From JAKAGZ01 sp964412105 (GTDB lineage Bacteria > Bacteroidota > Ignavibacteria > Ignavibacteriales > Ignavibacteriaceae): a stretch of 64,000 bases of DNA. This document shows, one piece after another, positions 43,209 through 52,399 of this stretch. Within the stretch, counting starts at the first letter, position 1, and each line of letters opens with the position of its first letter. The translations under genes were made by a program, and so were the position numbers. A model generated the notes under the pieces. It had not been told where the DNA came from. It searched no databases and worked only from the letters and a program-made list of their open reading frames with translations. The stretch covers positions 62,001 to 126,000 of the forward strand of contig CAYPNM010000001.1 of NCBI GenBank assembly GCA_964412105.1, written 5' to 3'.

Positions 43209-44606
43209 TTAAAACCTTTTAGCAATCACAATAGCAGCTTTCATTTTATCTGTGGAACCATTGTTTTGGTTTATCGCTTCAATCAAAGCAATGTAAATTC
43301 CGACTCGCAAAGGCTGTCTATTATCATCAAGCCCATCGAATATTATTGAACCTTCATTCCCGCTTGCAAGGTTATTTTCGAGTATTCTGACTAATCTTCC
43401 CCTGCTATCGAAGATTGTTATTCTTACCTGAGCTATTTTTTGTGTTAATTTATAGTGGATAATTGTAAAATCTTCATGCCCATCATTGTCCGGAGAAAAT
43501 GGATTTGGCGAGACCGAAACTTTAGATTTAGTGTTCGTAGATATAGTATAAATACTATTTTCTCTGCCAGGTGTTGCCCCATCGGGATTTGCGGAAGTAC
43601 TCCAATTGTTCGGATCGTTCCCTGATAAATACGGATTTATTTTTTCAAGAGATTTGCCTTTCGTTATTATAAAATTTGGATTATGCCAGTTTTCCAAATA
43701 GTGAACCGAATCAATTGTATTTCCCAGGGCATCCTTTAAAATAACAAAATCATCTTTTGTTGAAAGATTCAATGAAGAAGAATTTGCAATACTCACATTA
43801 ATTAAATCATTGATATTATAATCTTTAATTATTGATGAATCTGCGGCAAGGAGAAAATAAGAGTTATTTTCAAGGTTTTTGTTTACTTCAGAAACGGGAA
43901 CATTTCTTCCAGAATTGTCATTTATTGTCCAGCCACCAAGCTCGACAATATCATTGGAAATATTATAGAGTTCAATAAACTCACTTCCATAGGGATTTGG
44001 GTTTGTCATAATTTCGTTAATAATAATTGAATGCGGTTTATAAGGGATCAATCCAGTAGCAGAATTTTCCTTTCCAGGAGTTCCATTAAGGCTAGTTGAA
44101 TTACGCCAGTTTGCTGTACTATTGTCATTAGTTAAAAGGATCTTTTCGTCTGAATATCCGTTAGTATTATCTGCTGTATAAGTACAGGTATCTACTGTAT
44201 CACCTGAATTATTGAATAGAACCAGTGTTCTGTCAGATGAATTGGACATACCTGTGGAGCCAAAAGAGTTATCGGAGATTTTTAGAATTAATACATCGGG
44301 AGGAACGATATTTTTATATATTCCACCACTTAAATCGTAATCATTTTCAAAAATGACTCCAAAAGAGTGCGGATTTAGTAAAAGCCCACTTCCTGTGGAA
44401 ATAATGTGGTCGTTACCTGCTGTGTAGTATTTAATCTGGTAACCGGTTAAGTCAATTACAACATGGCTGAGGTTGTAAATTTCAATAAATTCATTTGGAC
44501 CAGATTCAGGAGCGAACATTATTTCGCTAAAGGTAATTTCTGATTGTGCGCTGATATAATACGATGCAATAATTGAAAGGCAAAAAGTTAAAAATAGTTT
44601 CTTCAC
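43209..44606 (-). CDS. Secreted protein with two lamin-tail domains and FlgD-like C-terminus
   Basis: A 465-residue protein with a signal peptide (cleavage after YISAQ, about 20). It has two lamin-tail domains (ITFSEIMFAPESGPNEFIEIYNLS at about 23-130 and IIINEIMTNPNPYGSEFIELYN at about 195-310) and a FlgD/Ig-like C-terminal segment (VSVSPNPFSPDNDGHED...VRITIFDSRGRLVRIL). The last part resembles sorting or anchoring ends of exported proteins in this phylum group. The role is unknown; lamin-tail domains are thought to bind DNA or surfaces. It is a single-gene unit. Confidence 0.82.
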   Translation of the reverse strand: MKKLFLTFCLSIIASYYISAQSEITFSEIMFAPESGPNEFIEIYNLSHVVIDLTGYQIKYYTAGNDHIISTGSGLLLNPHSFGVIFENDYDLSGGIYKNIVPPDVLILKISDNSFGSTGMSNSSDRTLVLFNNSGDTVDTCTYTADNTNGYSDEKILLTNDNSTANWRNSTSLNGTPGKENSATGLIPYKPHSIIINEIMTNPNPYGSEFIELYNISNDIVELGGWTINDNSGRNVPVSEVNKNLENNSYFLLAADSSIIKDYNINDLINVSIANSSSLNLSTKDDFVILKDALGNTIDSVHYLENWHNPNFIITKGKSLEKINPYLSGNDPNNWSTSANPDGATPGRENSIYTISTNTKSKVSVSPNPFSPDNDGHEDFTIIHYKLTQKIAQVRITIFDSRGRLVRILENNLASGNEGSIIFDGLDDNRQPLRVGIYIALIEAINQNNGSTDKMKAAIVIAKRF

Positions 44607-44665
44607 TATGACTCCCCTTAATAGATTGGAATTATTTTAATTAATTTGTATTGATTGCTTATTGG

Positions 44666-45430
44666 CTAAGTGCTTCTTCGATGTTTTTCGGCTATCATTT
44701 CAAACAGCGGATCAGGCATAACTCGAAGTAATTTCGCTCCTAAGACTGTTTGCCAAGGAAACTGAATAGTTCTTTTTTCTTTTTCGATTCCTTTAAGGAT
44801 AATCTTCGCTGCTTTTTTCACATCCATTAGAAATGGCATCTTAAATTTATTTGGATCTGTCATTGGAGTTTTTATAAATCCCGGTTTCACAGTAATTACT
44901 TTTATATTTAACGGCTTTAATTCAATCCTTTGACTTTCAAGGAATAAGGTCACAGCAGCCTTGCTCGAACAATAAAGACCGCTTAAGGGAAAACCTCTAC
45001 CATCAGCCAGACTTGAAATTCCTATAAACATGCCGCCATAATTTCTAAATTTTGGTATAAGCTCTTCAAAGAAATGCATCATGCCCACAACATTAACATT
45101 AAATGTTTCTTTGGCAGCAAGGGAATCGAATTCACCTATCCTGGTTCTGATATTAACGCCTGCATTTAGAATTGCAATATCAATTTTTCCAAATGCATTA
45201 ATTGCTTTTTTGATTGCGGCAATAACATCCTGACGATTACTGACGTCACATTTAATTGAAACTACATTATTGTTGTGCTGTTTTATCTCATCTTGAAGTT
45301 GAGATAAAAGGGATTCCCGACGGGCAAGAAGAGCCAGTTTACAATCGTATTTTGAAAGCTGTCGCGCCAGTTCAGCTCCAATCCCACTAGAAGCTCCCGT
45401 AATTATAATAACCTTATCTTGAAATTTCAT
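44666..45430 (-). CDS. Short-chain dehydrogenase/reductase
   Basis: A 254-residue classical SDR. The cofactor motif is TGASSGIGAELARQL (residues 11-25), NAG is in AILNAGVN, and the catalytic Ser-Tyr-Lys set appears as GISSLADGRG and YCSSK. Basic residues after the second strand (ARRES) favour NADP(H). The closest described relatives are DltE/YqjQ-like reductases; the substrate is unknown. It lies alone before a 236-bp intergenic gap. Confidence 0.92.
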   Translation of the reverse strand: MKFQDKVIIITGASSGIGAELARQLSKYDCKLALLARRESLLSQLQDEIKQHNNNVVSIKCDVSNRQDVIAAIKKAINAFGKIDIAILNAGVNIRTRIGEFDSLAAKETFNVNVVGMMHFFEELIPKFRNYGGMFIGISSLADGRGFPLSGLYCSSKAAVTLFLESQRIELKPLNIKVITVKPGFIKTPMTDPNKFKMPFLMDVKKAAKIILKGIEKEKRTIQFPWQTVLGAKLLRVMPDPLFEMIAEKHRRST

Positions 45431-45667
45431 ATGTTCTCCCCTTTATAAAATTTTTGATTTATTTAGACGGCATTTTTGAATTTGAAAATCGTTTTATGAA
45501 TTATAAACAAAACATTTAACAAAAAAAAAGAAAATTGGGATGAATCTTCATACTCAGAATTTGTGGAATGATAAGGTAAAATACGGGGAGCTTCAATTTA
45601 GCTACAGAGGGCTTTAAACTTTTGAATTAAGGAACAAATCGTTATCTTTTCATCAAAAATTATTCCA

Positions 45668-46234
45668 ATGTTTTTGAATAATCTTGTAAATGTTGATAAT
45701 GTGCTTGTAAGCAAGGAATTAGCGGTTTCTCATTTTGCTTGTGATTTAAGTATTTGTAAAGGTGCCTGCTGTACGCTTGAAAGCGATTTTGGAGCACCGA
45801 CATTCAATGAAGAAATTGAAAAAATAAGCGAAGTTCTGCCAGTAGTAAAAAAATATCTTTCTCCGGAACATATTCTGGAAATTGAGAAAAATGGCTTTTT
45901 TGAAGAAAAAGGCGGTGAGATTTTAATTAAAAGTGTTGGTAGAAAAGCTTGTGTTTTTGTCTTTTATGAAGACGGGATAGCAAAGTGTAGCATTGAAAAG
46001 GCGTTTTTACAAAAGGAAATTGGCTTTAGGAAACCAATTTCGTGTCATCTTTTCCCGATAAGAATATCTAAATTCGGAGGAGATGTTTTAAGGTATGAAA
46101 AATTTAACGAGTGCAAGTCAGCAATTGTAAATGGAAAAGAAAAGGAAATAAAATTAATAGATTTTTGCAGCGAGCCGTTACAGAGATCTTATGGCAATAA
46201 ATGGTATACAAAATTAAAGGAAATATTTATATAG
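45668..46234 (+). CDS. DUF3109 family protein
   Basis: A 188-residue Cys-rich protein of the DUF3109 family, recognised by FACDLSICKGACC near the N-terminus, GRKACVFVF, and KPISCHLFPIRISKF. The spaced Cys residues suggest a metal or Fe-S site. Function is not established. It lies 4 bp upstream of rpoN, an arrangement I expect in related bacteria, and probably shares its transcript. Confidence 0.9.
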   Translation: MFLNNLVNVDNVLVSKELAVSHFACDLSICKGACCTLESDFGAPTFNEEIEKISEVLPVVKKYLSPEHILEIEKNGFFEEKGGEILIKSVGRKACVFVFYEDGIAKCSIEKAFLQKEIGFRKPISCHLFPIRISKFGGDVLRYEKFNECKSAIVNGKEKEIKLIDFCSEPLQRSYGNKWYTKLKEIFI

Positions 46235-46238
46235 TAAG

Positions 46239-47675
46239 ATGCTAACTCTTAATCAAAGACTATCACAACAACAAAGGTTATCACCCCAACAAATTCAGTA
46301 TCAAAAACTGCTTCAGCTGAATACCCTTGCTCTTGAACAAAGGATCAAGACTGAATTGGAAATTAATCCTATTCTGGAAGAAGAAATTGATACTTCTCTT
46401 GAACAGGAGAAAGAAAAAGACAGAGAGGAAGTTGAAGAAGAGAATGATTACGAAAAAGAAGAGTTTGATATAGAAGATTTTATGAATGATGATGTCGATG
46501 AAGTCGACCGGATTAATAGAAGCAAAGATGATGAAGTATATCAGCCGCTTGCGGAAGCAAAAGAAAGTTTAACAGAACATCTTACTGATCAGCTTAGGAT
46601 GTTGAATGTGAATGAAGACCTTTTTCTGCTCGGGGAGGAAATAATCGGGAACCTTGATGCAGATGGCTATCTCAAAAGGGATATCAATGAAATTCTAAAT
46701 GAACTTGAGATGTTCGATGAAGTAATTATTTCTATGGAAGATGCAGAGGGTCTATTAAAAAAAATTCAGGTTTTCGATCCCGTTGGAATAGCGGCTAGAA
46801 ATCTGCAGGAATGTCTCCTTATTCAGGTTAGAAATTCGGTTTACGACCCATATTATAAATATCTTAGCCAGCAACTTTTGACTAATCATTTCGACGACTT
46901 TACAAAAAAGCGGTATGATTCCATAAAGCAAAAGATGGAACTGACCGACGACAGCCTGAGGGGCACAATTGAATTTATTCAGACTCTGAATCCCAAACCC
47001 GGTGAAGGAAATGTTGAGCTTGCACAGATGAATCAGATTACACCTGATTTTATCATTGAAAAGGACGAAGATAATTTTATAATTACTTTAAATGATAGGA
47101 GTGTTCCTTCTGTTACTTTAAGCAAAAATTATCTTGAAATGCTAGATTCAAATAAGCGAGGTAAAAAGTCCAAAAGGGAAAAAGAGACCTATAAATTTCT
47201 TCGTGAAAAATTTGAATCCGCAAAATGGTTCATTGCATGTATCCAGCAAAGAAGAGATACCCTGATGAAGATTATGCAGGCGATAGTGGAAAAGCAACAC
47301 GAATTTTTTGATAAAGGGTCTAAATTTTTGAGACCAATGATTTATAAGGATATCGCAGATGAAATACAGATGGATATTTCTACCATAAGCAGAGTAGTAA
47401 ACGGGAAATATGTGCAAAGCCCTCAAGGGATACATGAATTAAAATATTTCTTTAGTGAAGGATTAAGTACAGATTCGGGTGAGGATATTTCAAACAAGCA
47501 TATAAAAGAATTACTAAAAGATATTATAGATGGCGAAGATAAAAAGGCTCCGCATAGTGATGATAAGCTGGCAGAAATGTTAAATGAAAAAGGAATTCAT
47601 ATTGCTCGCAGAACAGTTGCAAAATATCGTGAGCAACTCAGGCTGCCTGTTGCGAGATTGCGAAAAGAATTATGA
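46239..47675 (+). CDS. rpoN: RNA polymerase sigma-54 factor
   Basis: A 478-residue sigma-54. Region I is Gln/Leu-rich (NQRLSQQQRLSPQQIQYQKLLQLNTLALEQRI), region II is acidic (about 45-110), and the core-binding and helix-turn-helix domains follow. The RpoN box is ARRTVAKYREQLRLP near the C-terminus. It reads -24/-12 promoters and needs AAA+ activators such as the response regulator at 11716-13170. Candidate target promoters are seen at 50250 and, less securely, at 4569 and upstream of the trehalose genes. Confidence 0.97.
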   Translation: MLTLNQRLSQQQRLSPQQIQYQKLLQLNTLALEQRIKTELEINPILEEEIDTSLEQEKEKDREEVEEENDYEKEEFDIEDFMNDDVDEVDRINRSKDDEVYQPLAEAKESLTEHLTDQLRMLNVNEDLFLLGEEIIGNLDADGYLKRDINEILNELEMFDEVIISMEDAEGLLKKIQVFDPVGIAARNLQECLLIQVRNSVYDPYYKYLSQQLLTNHFDDFTKKRYDSIKQKMELTDDSLRGTIEFIQTLNPKPGEGNVELAQMNQITPDFIIEKDEDNFIITLNDRSVPSVTLSKNYLEMLDSNKRGKKSKREKETYKFLREKFESAKWFIACIQQRRDTLMKIMQAIVEKQHEFFDKGSKFLRPMIYKDIADEIQMDISTISRVVNGKYVQSPQGIHELKYFFSEGLSTDSGEDISNKHIKELLKDIIDGEDKKAPHSDDKLAEMLNEKGIHIARRTVAKYREQLRLPVARLRKEL

Positions 47676-47789
47676 TTATTTCAGTATTCTATTAGAATAG
47701 TAACCTAACACTCTACACTTATCTGAATCCCTCTATTTATTTTGCATCTTAAATAATCGATCGCTTTGGAATTTAAAGGAGTTAATTTT

Positions 47790-48329
47790 ATGGAGATGAA
47801 AATAGAAGCAACAACCATAATTGGAGTTGTTCATAAAGGCACTGCGGCTCTGGGAGGAGACGGACAAGTTACACTTGGCAATACAATTATGAAACATAAT
47901 GCAATGAAGATAAGGAAAATTGCAAATGGGAAGGTATTATGTGGTTTTGCCGGTGCTTCTGCAGATGCATTTACTTTGATGGAAAGGTTTGAAGACAAGC
48001 TTGAACAATACAGAGGAAACATAAATCGCGCAGCAGTTGAGCTGGCAAAAGACTGGCGTACAGATAAATATTTAAGGAAGCTTGAAGCAATGCTTGCTGT
48101 CATAACAGGAGATAAAGCCTTGATAGTTTCGGGAAACGGTGATGTTATTGAACCAGATGATCAGATAGTTGCTATAGGTTCTGGCGGGATGTATGCGCTT
48201 GCTGCAGCCAAGATGCTCAAAAAATACAGTAATCTCTCGGCTAAAGAAATAGTTGAACAGTCACTTAAAACAGCTTCTGAAATATGTATCTATACTAACG
48301 ATAAAATTAATATTGAAGAATTAAAGTAA
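47790..48329 (+). CDS. hslV: HslV, peptidase subunit of the HslUV protease
   Basis: Start placed at ATG 47790, 8 nt after AAAGGAG; an upstream TTG frame would add eight untypical residues. The 179-residue protein has a 7-residue propeptide before the catalytic N-terminal Thr (TTIIGVVHKG) and the conserved GDGQVTLG and IGSGGMYALAAA regions. It forms the two-ring proteolytic core that degrades unfolded proteins fed by HslU, encoded 20 bp downstream. Confidence 0.97.
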   Translation: MEMKIEATTIIGVVHKGTAALGGDGQVTLGNTIMKHNAMKIRKIANGKVLCGFAGASADAFTLMERFEDKLEQYRGNINRAAVELAKDWRTDKYLRKLEAMLAVITGDKALIVSGNGDVIEPDDQIVAIGSGGMYALAAAKMLKKYSNLSAKEIVEQSLKTASEICIYTNDKINIEELK

Positions 48330-48349
48330 CTTTTAAACTCAGGAATATC

Positions 48350-49726
48350 ATGCCAATAAACAGAACAGAGTATACACCCGGTGGGGTAGTTAAAGAATTA
48401 GATAAATATATAATTGGTCAAACAGAAGCAAAACGTGCTGTAGCAATCGCACTCAGGAACAGGTGGAGACGTCAGCAGGTGCAGGGTGTACTAAAAGATG
48501 AAATTATGCCCAACAACATTATTTTGATTGGTCCAACAGGTGTTGGAAAGACCGAGATTGCACGAAGGCTTGCAAGACTAGCGAATGCTCCTTTTGTGAA
48601 AGTTGAAGCTTCAAAATATACCGAAATTGGATACGTTGGCCGCGATGTTGAATCCATGATTCGTGACCTTGCGGATTATGCTGTCAATATGGTTAAAACT
48701 GAAAAGGCCGAAGAAGTTCAGGCCAAGGCAATGTCACTTGCAGAAGATAAAATACTGGATATACTTATTCCCCCGGTTAAAAAAACTCAGCCACAGGGTC
48801 AGGATGGTAATGAAGATGAAGTTAATAATGAGGTTTATCAAAACCAGAAAACCCGTGAGTGGATGAAACTAAAATTAAAGAATGGTGAACTTGATGATAA
48901 AATGATCGAATTTGATTCAGCCACACAGAATGCTATTGGAATGCAGGTGCTCGGCCCATTCGGACTTGATGATATGGGAATTAATTTCCAGGAGATAATG
49001 GGGAACATAATGCCCAAGAAAAAGAAAAAAAGAAAAACAACTGTTGCTGAAGCTCGTCAGATAATTGCTCAGGAAGAATCACAAAAATTAATTGATATGG
49101 AAGCCGTTCAACGTGAAGCAATTGAAAGAGTCGAAAACAGCGGCATTGTAGTAATTGATGAAATAGATAAGGTTGCCGGAGGTGGAAAGGGGCAGGGGCC
49201 TGACGTTTCCCGAGAGGGAGTGCAAAGAGACCTTCTTCCGATTGTAGAAGGCACAAATGTAAATACAAAGTACGGTGTAGTAAAAACCGACCACGTACTT
49301 TTTATTGCATCCGGCGCTTTTCACGTTTCAAAGCCATCTGATTTAATTCCTGAATTACAGGGAAGATTTCCAATCCGTGTTGAACTAAAAAGTTTGACCG
49401 AATCTGATTTTGTTCAAATTCTTACTACGCCTCAGAATGCATTACTTAAGCAATACATTGCTTTGCTAGAAACAGAAGGTGTTAGTGTTGAGTTTACTAA
49501 AGATGGAATAAAAGAAATTGCAAGAATTGCAACAGAAGTAAATTCACAGGTTGAAAACATTGGTGCAAGGAGGCTTCATACAATATTAACTTCGCTGCTT
49601 GATGAAATATTATTTGATGCTCCTGATTCAATTCCATCAAAAAAGGTAAAGATAAATGCTGTTGTTGTAAAAGATAAGTTGGATAAGATTGTTAAGGACA
49701 GAGATTTGAGTAAATATATATTGTAG
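48350..49726 (+). CDS. hslU: HslU, ATPase/unfoldase subunit of the HslUV protease
   Basis: A 458-residue AAA+ unfoldase: N-terminal region PGGVVKELDKYIIGQTEAKRAVA, Walker A GPTGVGKTE, pore loop region GYVGRDVES, an I domain (about 110-240), Walker B GIVVIDEIDK and sensor 1 FIASGAFH. The C-terminal tail ending DLSKYIL fits the HslV-docking end (family ends in similar hydrophobic residues). It follows hslV in a two-gene unit that may be cotranscribed with rpoN. Length is usual for the family. Confidence 0.97.
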   Translation: MPINRTEYTPGGVVKELDKYIIGQTEAKRAVAIALRNRWRRQQVQGVLKDEIMPNNIILIGPTGVGKTEIARRLARLANAPFVKVEASKYTEIGYVGRDVESMIRDLADYAVNMVKTEKAEEVQAKAMSLAEDKILDILIPPVKKTQPQGQDGNEDEVNNEVYQNQKTREWMKLKLKNGELDDKMIEFDSATQNAIGMQVLGPFGLDDMGINFQEIMGNIMPKKKKKRKTTVAEARQIIAQEESQKLIDMEAVQREAIERVENSGIVVIDEIDKVAGGGKGQGPDVSREGVQRDLLPIVEGTNVNTKYGVVKTDHVLFIASGAFHVSKPSDLIPELQGRFPIRVELKSLTESDFVQILTTPQNALLKQYIALLETEGVSVEFTKDGIKEIARIATEVNSQVENIGARRLHTILTSLLDEILFDAPDSIPSKKVKINAVVVKDKLDKIVKDRDLSKYIL

Positions 49727-49744
49727 GGGATTACCACCCCCCGA

Positions 49745-49767
49745 CCCCCTCCTTAAAAAGGAGGGGG
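49745..49767. repeat. G/C-rich hairpin repeat after hslU
   Basis: CCCCCTCCTT (49745-49754) and AAGGAGGGGG (49758-49767) form a perfect 10-bp stem with an AAA loop, inside a longer C-rich/G-rich context. It could terminate hslU, but no T tract directly follows. The same style of hairpin is found on the far side of the DUF559 remnant. Confidence 0.6.
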
Positions 49768-49807
49768 CAGAAGTAAATTCTTTTTTTGATTTTAAAATGG
49801 GGAAATT

Positions 49808-49954
49808 TTGGATCTGGTCTTTTATAAAAAATATTTAGAAGAAAAGATAAGAGAATTAAGGAATAATCTTACCTACGCTGAAAAATTTCTATGGTATGAA
49901 TTAAGAAAAAGTCAGCTTCCGGGGAAAAATTTAGAAGGCGGTTTAGTATTATAA
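49808..49954 (+). pseudogene. Truncated DUF559-type endonuclease-like gene
   Basis: From TTG 49808 to TAA 49954 the translation includes RNNLTYAEKFLWYELRKSQL, which matches the start of DUF559 proteins (Vsr-like nuclease fold, usually about 115-130 residues). The frame stops after 48 residues in place of the catalytic part. It lies between two hairpin repeats (49745-49767 and 49958-49974), a setting in which these small genes are often found. I regard it as a decayed mobile or hitch-hiking gene. Confidence 0.65.
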
Positions 49955-49957
49955 TTA

Positions 49958-49974
49958 TCCCTTTTTCAAAGGGA
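49958..49974. repeat. Hairpin repeat downstream of the DUF559 remnant
   Basis: TCCCTTT (49958-49964) and AAAGGGA (49968-49974) form a 7-bp stem with a 3-nt loop, 3 bp after the remnant's stop codon. It is a smaller version of the hairpin at 49745. Confidence 0.45.
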
Positions 49975-50163
49975 CAATGATCGCAATCCCTTCTACGACA
50001 CCTATCTCTTTTCAAAATAAGTTGTTATAAAAATATTTCACCGAATATAAATCCTTTCATTAAGCAAATTTGCCATTTATAATAAAATCAGATTTATTCG
50101 CGTTTATAGTACTTAAATACGACGTAACCTATTGAGGGATTTTTCCGTCTTAAAATGTGTGTA

Positions 50164-50199
50164 ATGTACTGCGTACATAATATTGTACGTGCTGTACAT
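50164..50199. promoter_or_regulatory. Twin GTAC palindromes, candidate enhancer-binding sites
   Basis: ATGTAC-TGC-GTACAT (50164-50178) is a perfect 15-bp palindrome. TTGTAC-GTGCT-GTACAT (50183-50199) is a second, near-perfect one. Their centres are about 20 bp apart (two helical turns) and lie about 85-105 bp before the transcript start predicted from the sigma-54 promoter at 50250. This is the classic layout for a dimeric AAA+ activator. The binding protein is unknown. Confidence 0.6.
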
Positions 50200-50249
50200 T
50201 TTAAACAACATCTGGACAAACAAAGTTCAGATATATAGTAAATCAGCAA

Positions 50250-50265
50250 TGGCATATGGTTTGCT
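50250..50265 (+). promoter_or_regulatory. Sigma-54 (-24/-12) promoter
   Basis: TGGCATATGGTTTGCT matches TGGCAC-N5-TTGCW with the invariant GG and GC and correct 10-nt spacing; only the C/T at the end of the -24 element differs, which is common. It predicts transcription from about 50276, 45 nt before the gene at 50321. It is the best sigma-54 promoter in the window. Confidence 0.75.
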
Positions 50266-50320
50266 TTAGTATAAAAGTGAGTTATTAGTTTGGGAAGCAG
50301 ACATCAGAGGAGAAATAAAT

Positions 50321-51217
50321 ATGAAAAAATTAATTACAACAACCTTAATTTGTCTTCTTTTTATGGGAGCAACTTTTGCGCAAGAAGAGGATTCTACCGG
50401 TGCTAATAGCAGACACCACAATTGGTATCACTGGAAGAATGATTTTAATTTTTTGCATGAAGGATTTCACGGGCGTCCGACCTTAAGTTTTCTCTATGGA
50501 TTTTCAAATATGAGTATGAAGGATGCGCAGAGGAACTATGCTGATCCTGATTTATTGGAATTGAAAATTGGTTATACAAGCAAAAGATCAATCTGGGATG
50601 ATGATGACATTTTTAATTACAGTAACAAGTATTTGCAGATAAGTTATTTTTCAACTGAACTAGCAAATACATCAAATAACCCAGATGTTCAGTCAAAAAT
50701 GTGGAGAATAGGATTTGGAAAAGCCTCGGGCTATGGTTATGGTTTTGGAGATTTTAGTTTAGTTCCTTATCATGCTTCAGGATTTGCATGGTCAAGGGTA
50801 GAAATGCTACCTGACAAAATTCAGACCTTTGCTGCTCTTCCACCCAGCGGCCTGGAAGATTTTGATCAAACGATAAGATTCGGAACATCAGCTGAAGGCG
50901 GGTTGATGTTTACTTTTGCAGATCATTATACTATTGAGGCTGCCTATGAAAGGTCAATTATTTTCAGAAGACACCTGTTTGGTAAATGGGTAATGAGCGC
51001 AATTATTGAAGATATTACACAATCATTGATGGATGGATTTATTAATGGAGTTTTGGACCATTCTCCAAAAGCAGCTCCCGTTGTAAACTTTCTATTAAAG
51101 AATGCGCTCTCTTACGGAATTTATGAGTTAAGGCAGTCAAAAATGAACTGGCCATTCAACACAGAGCCACCTCTTTCTTACGATCAGTTCAAATTTGGTG
51201 TGACGATTGTATTTTAG
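50321..51217 (+). CDS. Outer-membrane beta-barrel-like protein of unknown function, sigma-54 controlled
   Basis: A 298-residue exported protein with a signal peptide (MKKLITTTLICLLFMGATFAQ). The start follows AGAGGAG. The mature part is rich in Tyr/Trp/Phe and alternating strands (RPTLSFLYGFSNMSMKD, KYLQISYFS, WRIGFGKASGYGYGFGDF, FKFGVTIVF) and ends in Phe, as barrels do. An amphipathic helical segment (FGKWVMSAIIEDITQSLMDGFINGVL) interrupts the pattern. I do not recognise a family. The promoter region holds a sigma-54 box and twin palindromes, so expression is conditional. Confidence 0.7.
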   Translation: MKKLITTTLICLLFMGATFAQEEDSTGANSRHHNWYHWKNDFNFLHEGFHGRPTLSFLYGFSNMSMKDAQRNYADPDLLELKIGYTSKRSIWDDDDIFNYSNKYLQISYFSTELANTSNNPDVQSKMWRIGFGKASGYGYGFGDFSLVPYHASGFAWSRVEMLPDKIQTFAALPPSGLEDFDQTIRFGTSAEGGLMFTFADHYTIEAAYERSIIFRRHLFGKWVMSAIIEDITQSLMDGFINGVLDHSPKAAPVVNFLLKNALSYGIYELRQSKMNWPFNTEPPLSYDQFKFGVTIVF

Positions 51218-51231
51218 TTTTGCCCTGAAGA

Positions 51232-51250
51232 GACGATCCGTAGAATCGTC
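51232..51250. repeat. Small hairpin between convergent genes
   Basis: GACGAT (51232-51237) pairs with ATCGTC (51245-51250) around a 7-nt loop, in the 37-bp gap between the barrel gene and the convergent metallophosphoesterase. It may serve as a weak terminator in both directions, though no T tract adjoins it. Confidence 0.4.
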
Positions 51251-51254
51251 CCAT

Positions 51255-52397
51255 CTATATAAATTTAATTTTTAGATTTACAATCTCAGCATCACTTGCT
51301 AACTTGACGGGTGGTCCCCAGCTTCCTATTCCGGAAGATACATAAAATTGAGTATTACCTTTTTTGAGATAACCCCAACTTACTTCGTAAATTAAATTTG
51401 TAATGAAATTTAAAGGAAACATCTGCCCATTATGTGTATGTCCGGAAAGCTGAAGATCAATTTTATTTTCAGTGGCTTCATTTAATTTAACAGGAGTGTG
51501 ATCCAATAATATTACAGGTAAATTCTCCGGCATTCCTGAAAGGATTTCATTTAGTTCTTTTCTCTTTTGTTTTGTAAAACTGCTCTTACTGACATCTTCC
51601 CTTCCAACCACATAAAATGAATTTTCAATATTTATATATTCATCCCGCAAAACAATGACTCCGAACTCTTTGGCAAAATTAACTGACCCCTCAACTCCAT
51701 TAATAAACTCATGGTTACCAGTAGAAGAATAGATCCCATATTTGGATTTCAGATTTTTAAATCCAGGGCCGATGTAATTTCTTTTCAATATTTCTGCTTT
51801 ATCATCAACAATATCTCCAGGAAGTAAAATAATGTCAGGGTTTAAAGCATTCACTTTTTTTACAATTTTGTTAAGAAAAGTTTCATTGTTAACAGGGGAA
51901 AGATGAAGATCAGAAAACATCACAATATTTAGTCCTGTAAGAGGGCTATTCTTCTTTGGAAGAGAGATCTCTAAGGTCTTTACTTTAAAATTGGTCCTGT
52001 TTATGAAGCCTGCCGTGGAAATTAATATAACAAGGAATGTAACTCCTGTTCCGATATATAATTTTATTAAATCGTTTGGTGCACTTAACCACACCGGTAA
52101 AAACGGTAAGAAATGATCCAACAATCGCATAAGGTCTATTAGAAATAAGATCAGTACAAAATACAGAAGAAAAGCAAACCAGAAGGAGCCCATCCATAGA
52201 AGCGGATCATGTATAAATGCAGGCAGTTTTTCAGCAAGTAATTTGACAAAAATATAGGAGAAGGAAAGGAAGAGGAAAATAATTACAAAAAATGGTTTTA
52301 GAAAAGGTAAATAGCTTAAAGCCTGCCATCCTCTGATAAAGACATAAGAATTAATTAGGGTATAAAGAGTAAAGAAAATTATAAAAAATATATTCAT
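51255..52397 (-). CDS. Membrane-anchored metallophosphoesterase (YkuE-like)
   Basis: A 380-residue protein with about four N-terminal transmembrane helices (to about residue 135) and a calcineurin-like phosphoesterase domain. Metal-site motifs are in order: FSDLHLSP, LPGDIVDD, STGNHEF, LLDHTPV and LSGHTHNGQMFP. Relatives hydrolyse phosphoester lipids such as UDP-diacylglucosamine or act on other envelope phospholipids; the substrate here is unproven. It follows carB by 2 bp and so is probably cotranscribed with it. Confidence 0.9.
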   Translation of the reverse strand: MNIFFIIFFTLYTLINSYVFIRGWQALSYLPFLKPFFVIIFLFLSFSYIFVKLLAEKLPAFIHDPLLWMGSFWFAFLLYFVLILFLIDLMRLLDHFLPFLPVWLSAPNDLIKLYIGTGVTFLVILISTAGFINRTNFKVKTLEISLPKKNSPLTGLNIVMFSDLHLSPVNNETFLNKIVKKVNALNPDIILLPGDIVDDKAEILKRNYIGPGFKNLKSKYGIYSSTGNHEFINGVEGSVNFAKEFGVIVLRDEYINIENSFYVVGREDVSKSSFTKQKRKELNEILSGMPENLPVILLDHTPVKLNEATENKIDLQLSGHTHNGQMFPLNFITNLIYEVSWGYLKKGNTQFYVSSGIGSWGPPVKLASDAEIVNLKIKFI

Positions 52398-52399
52398 CG

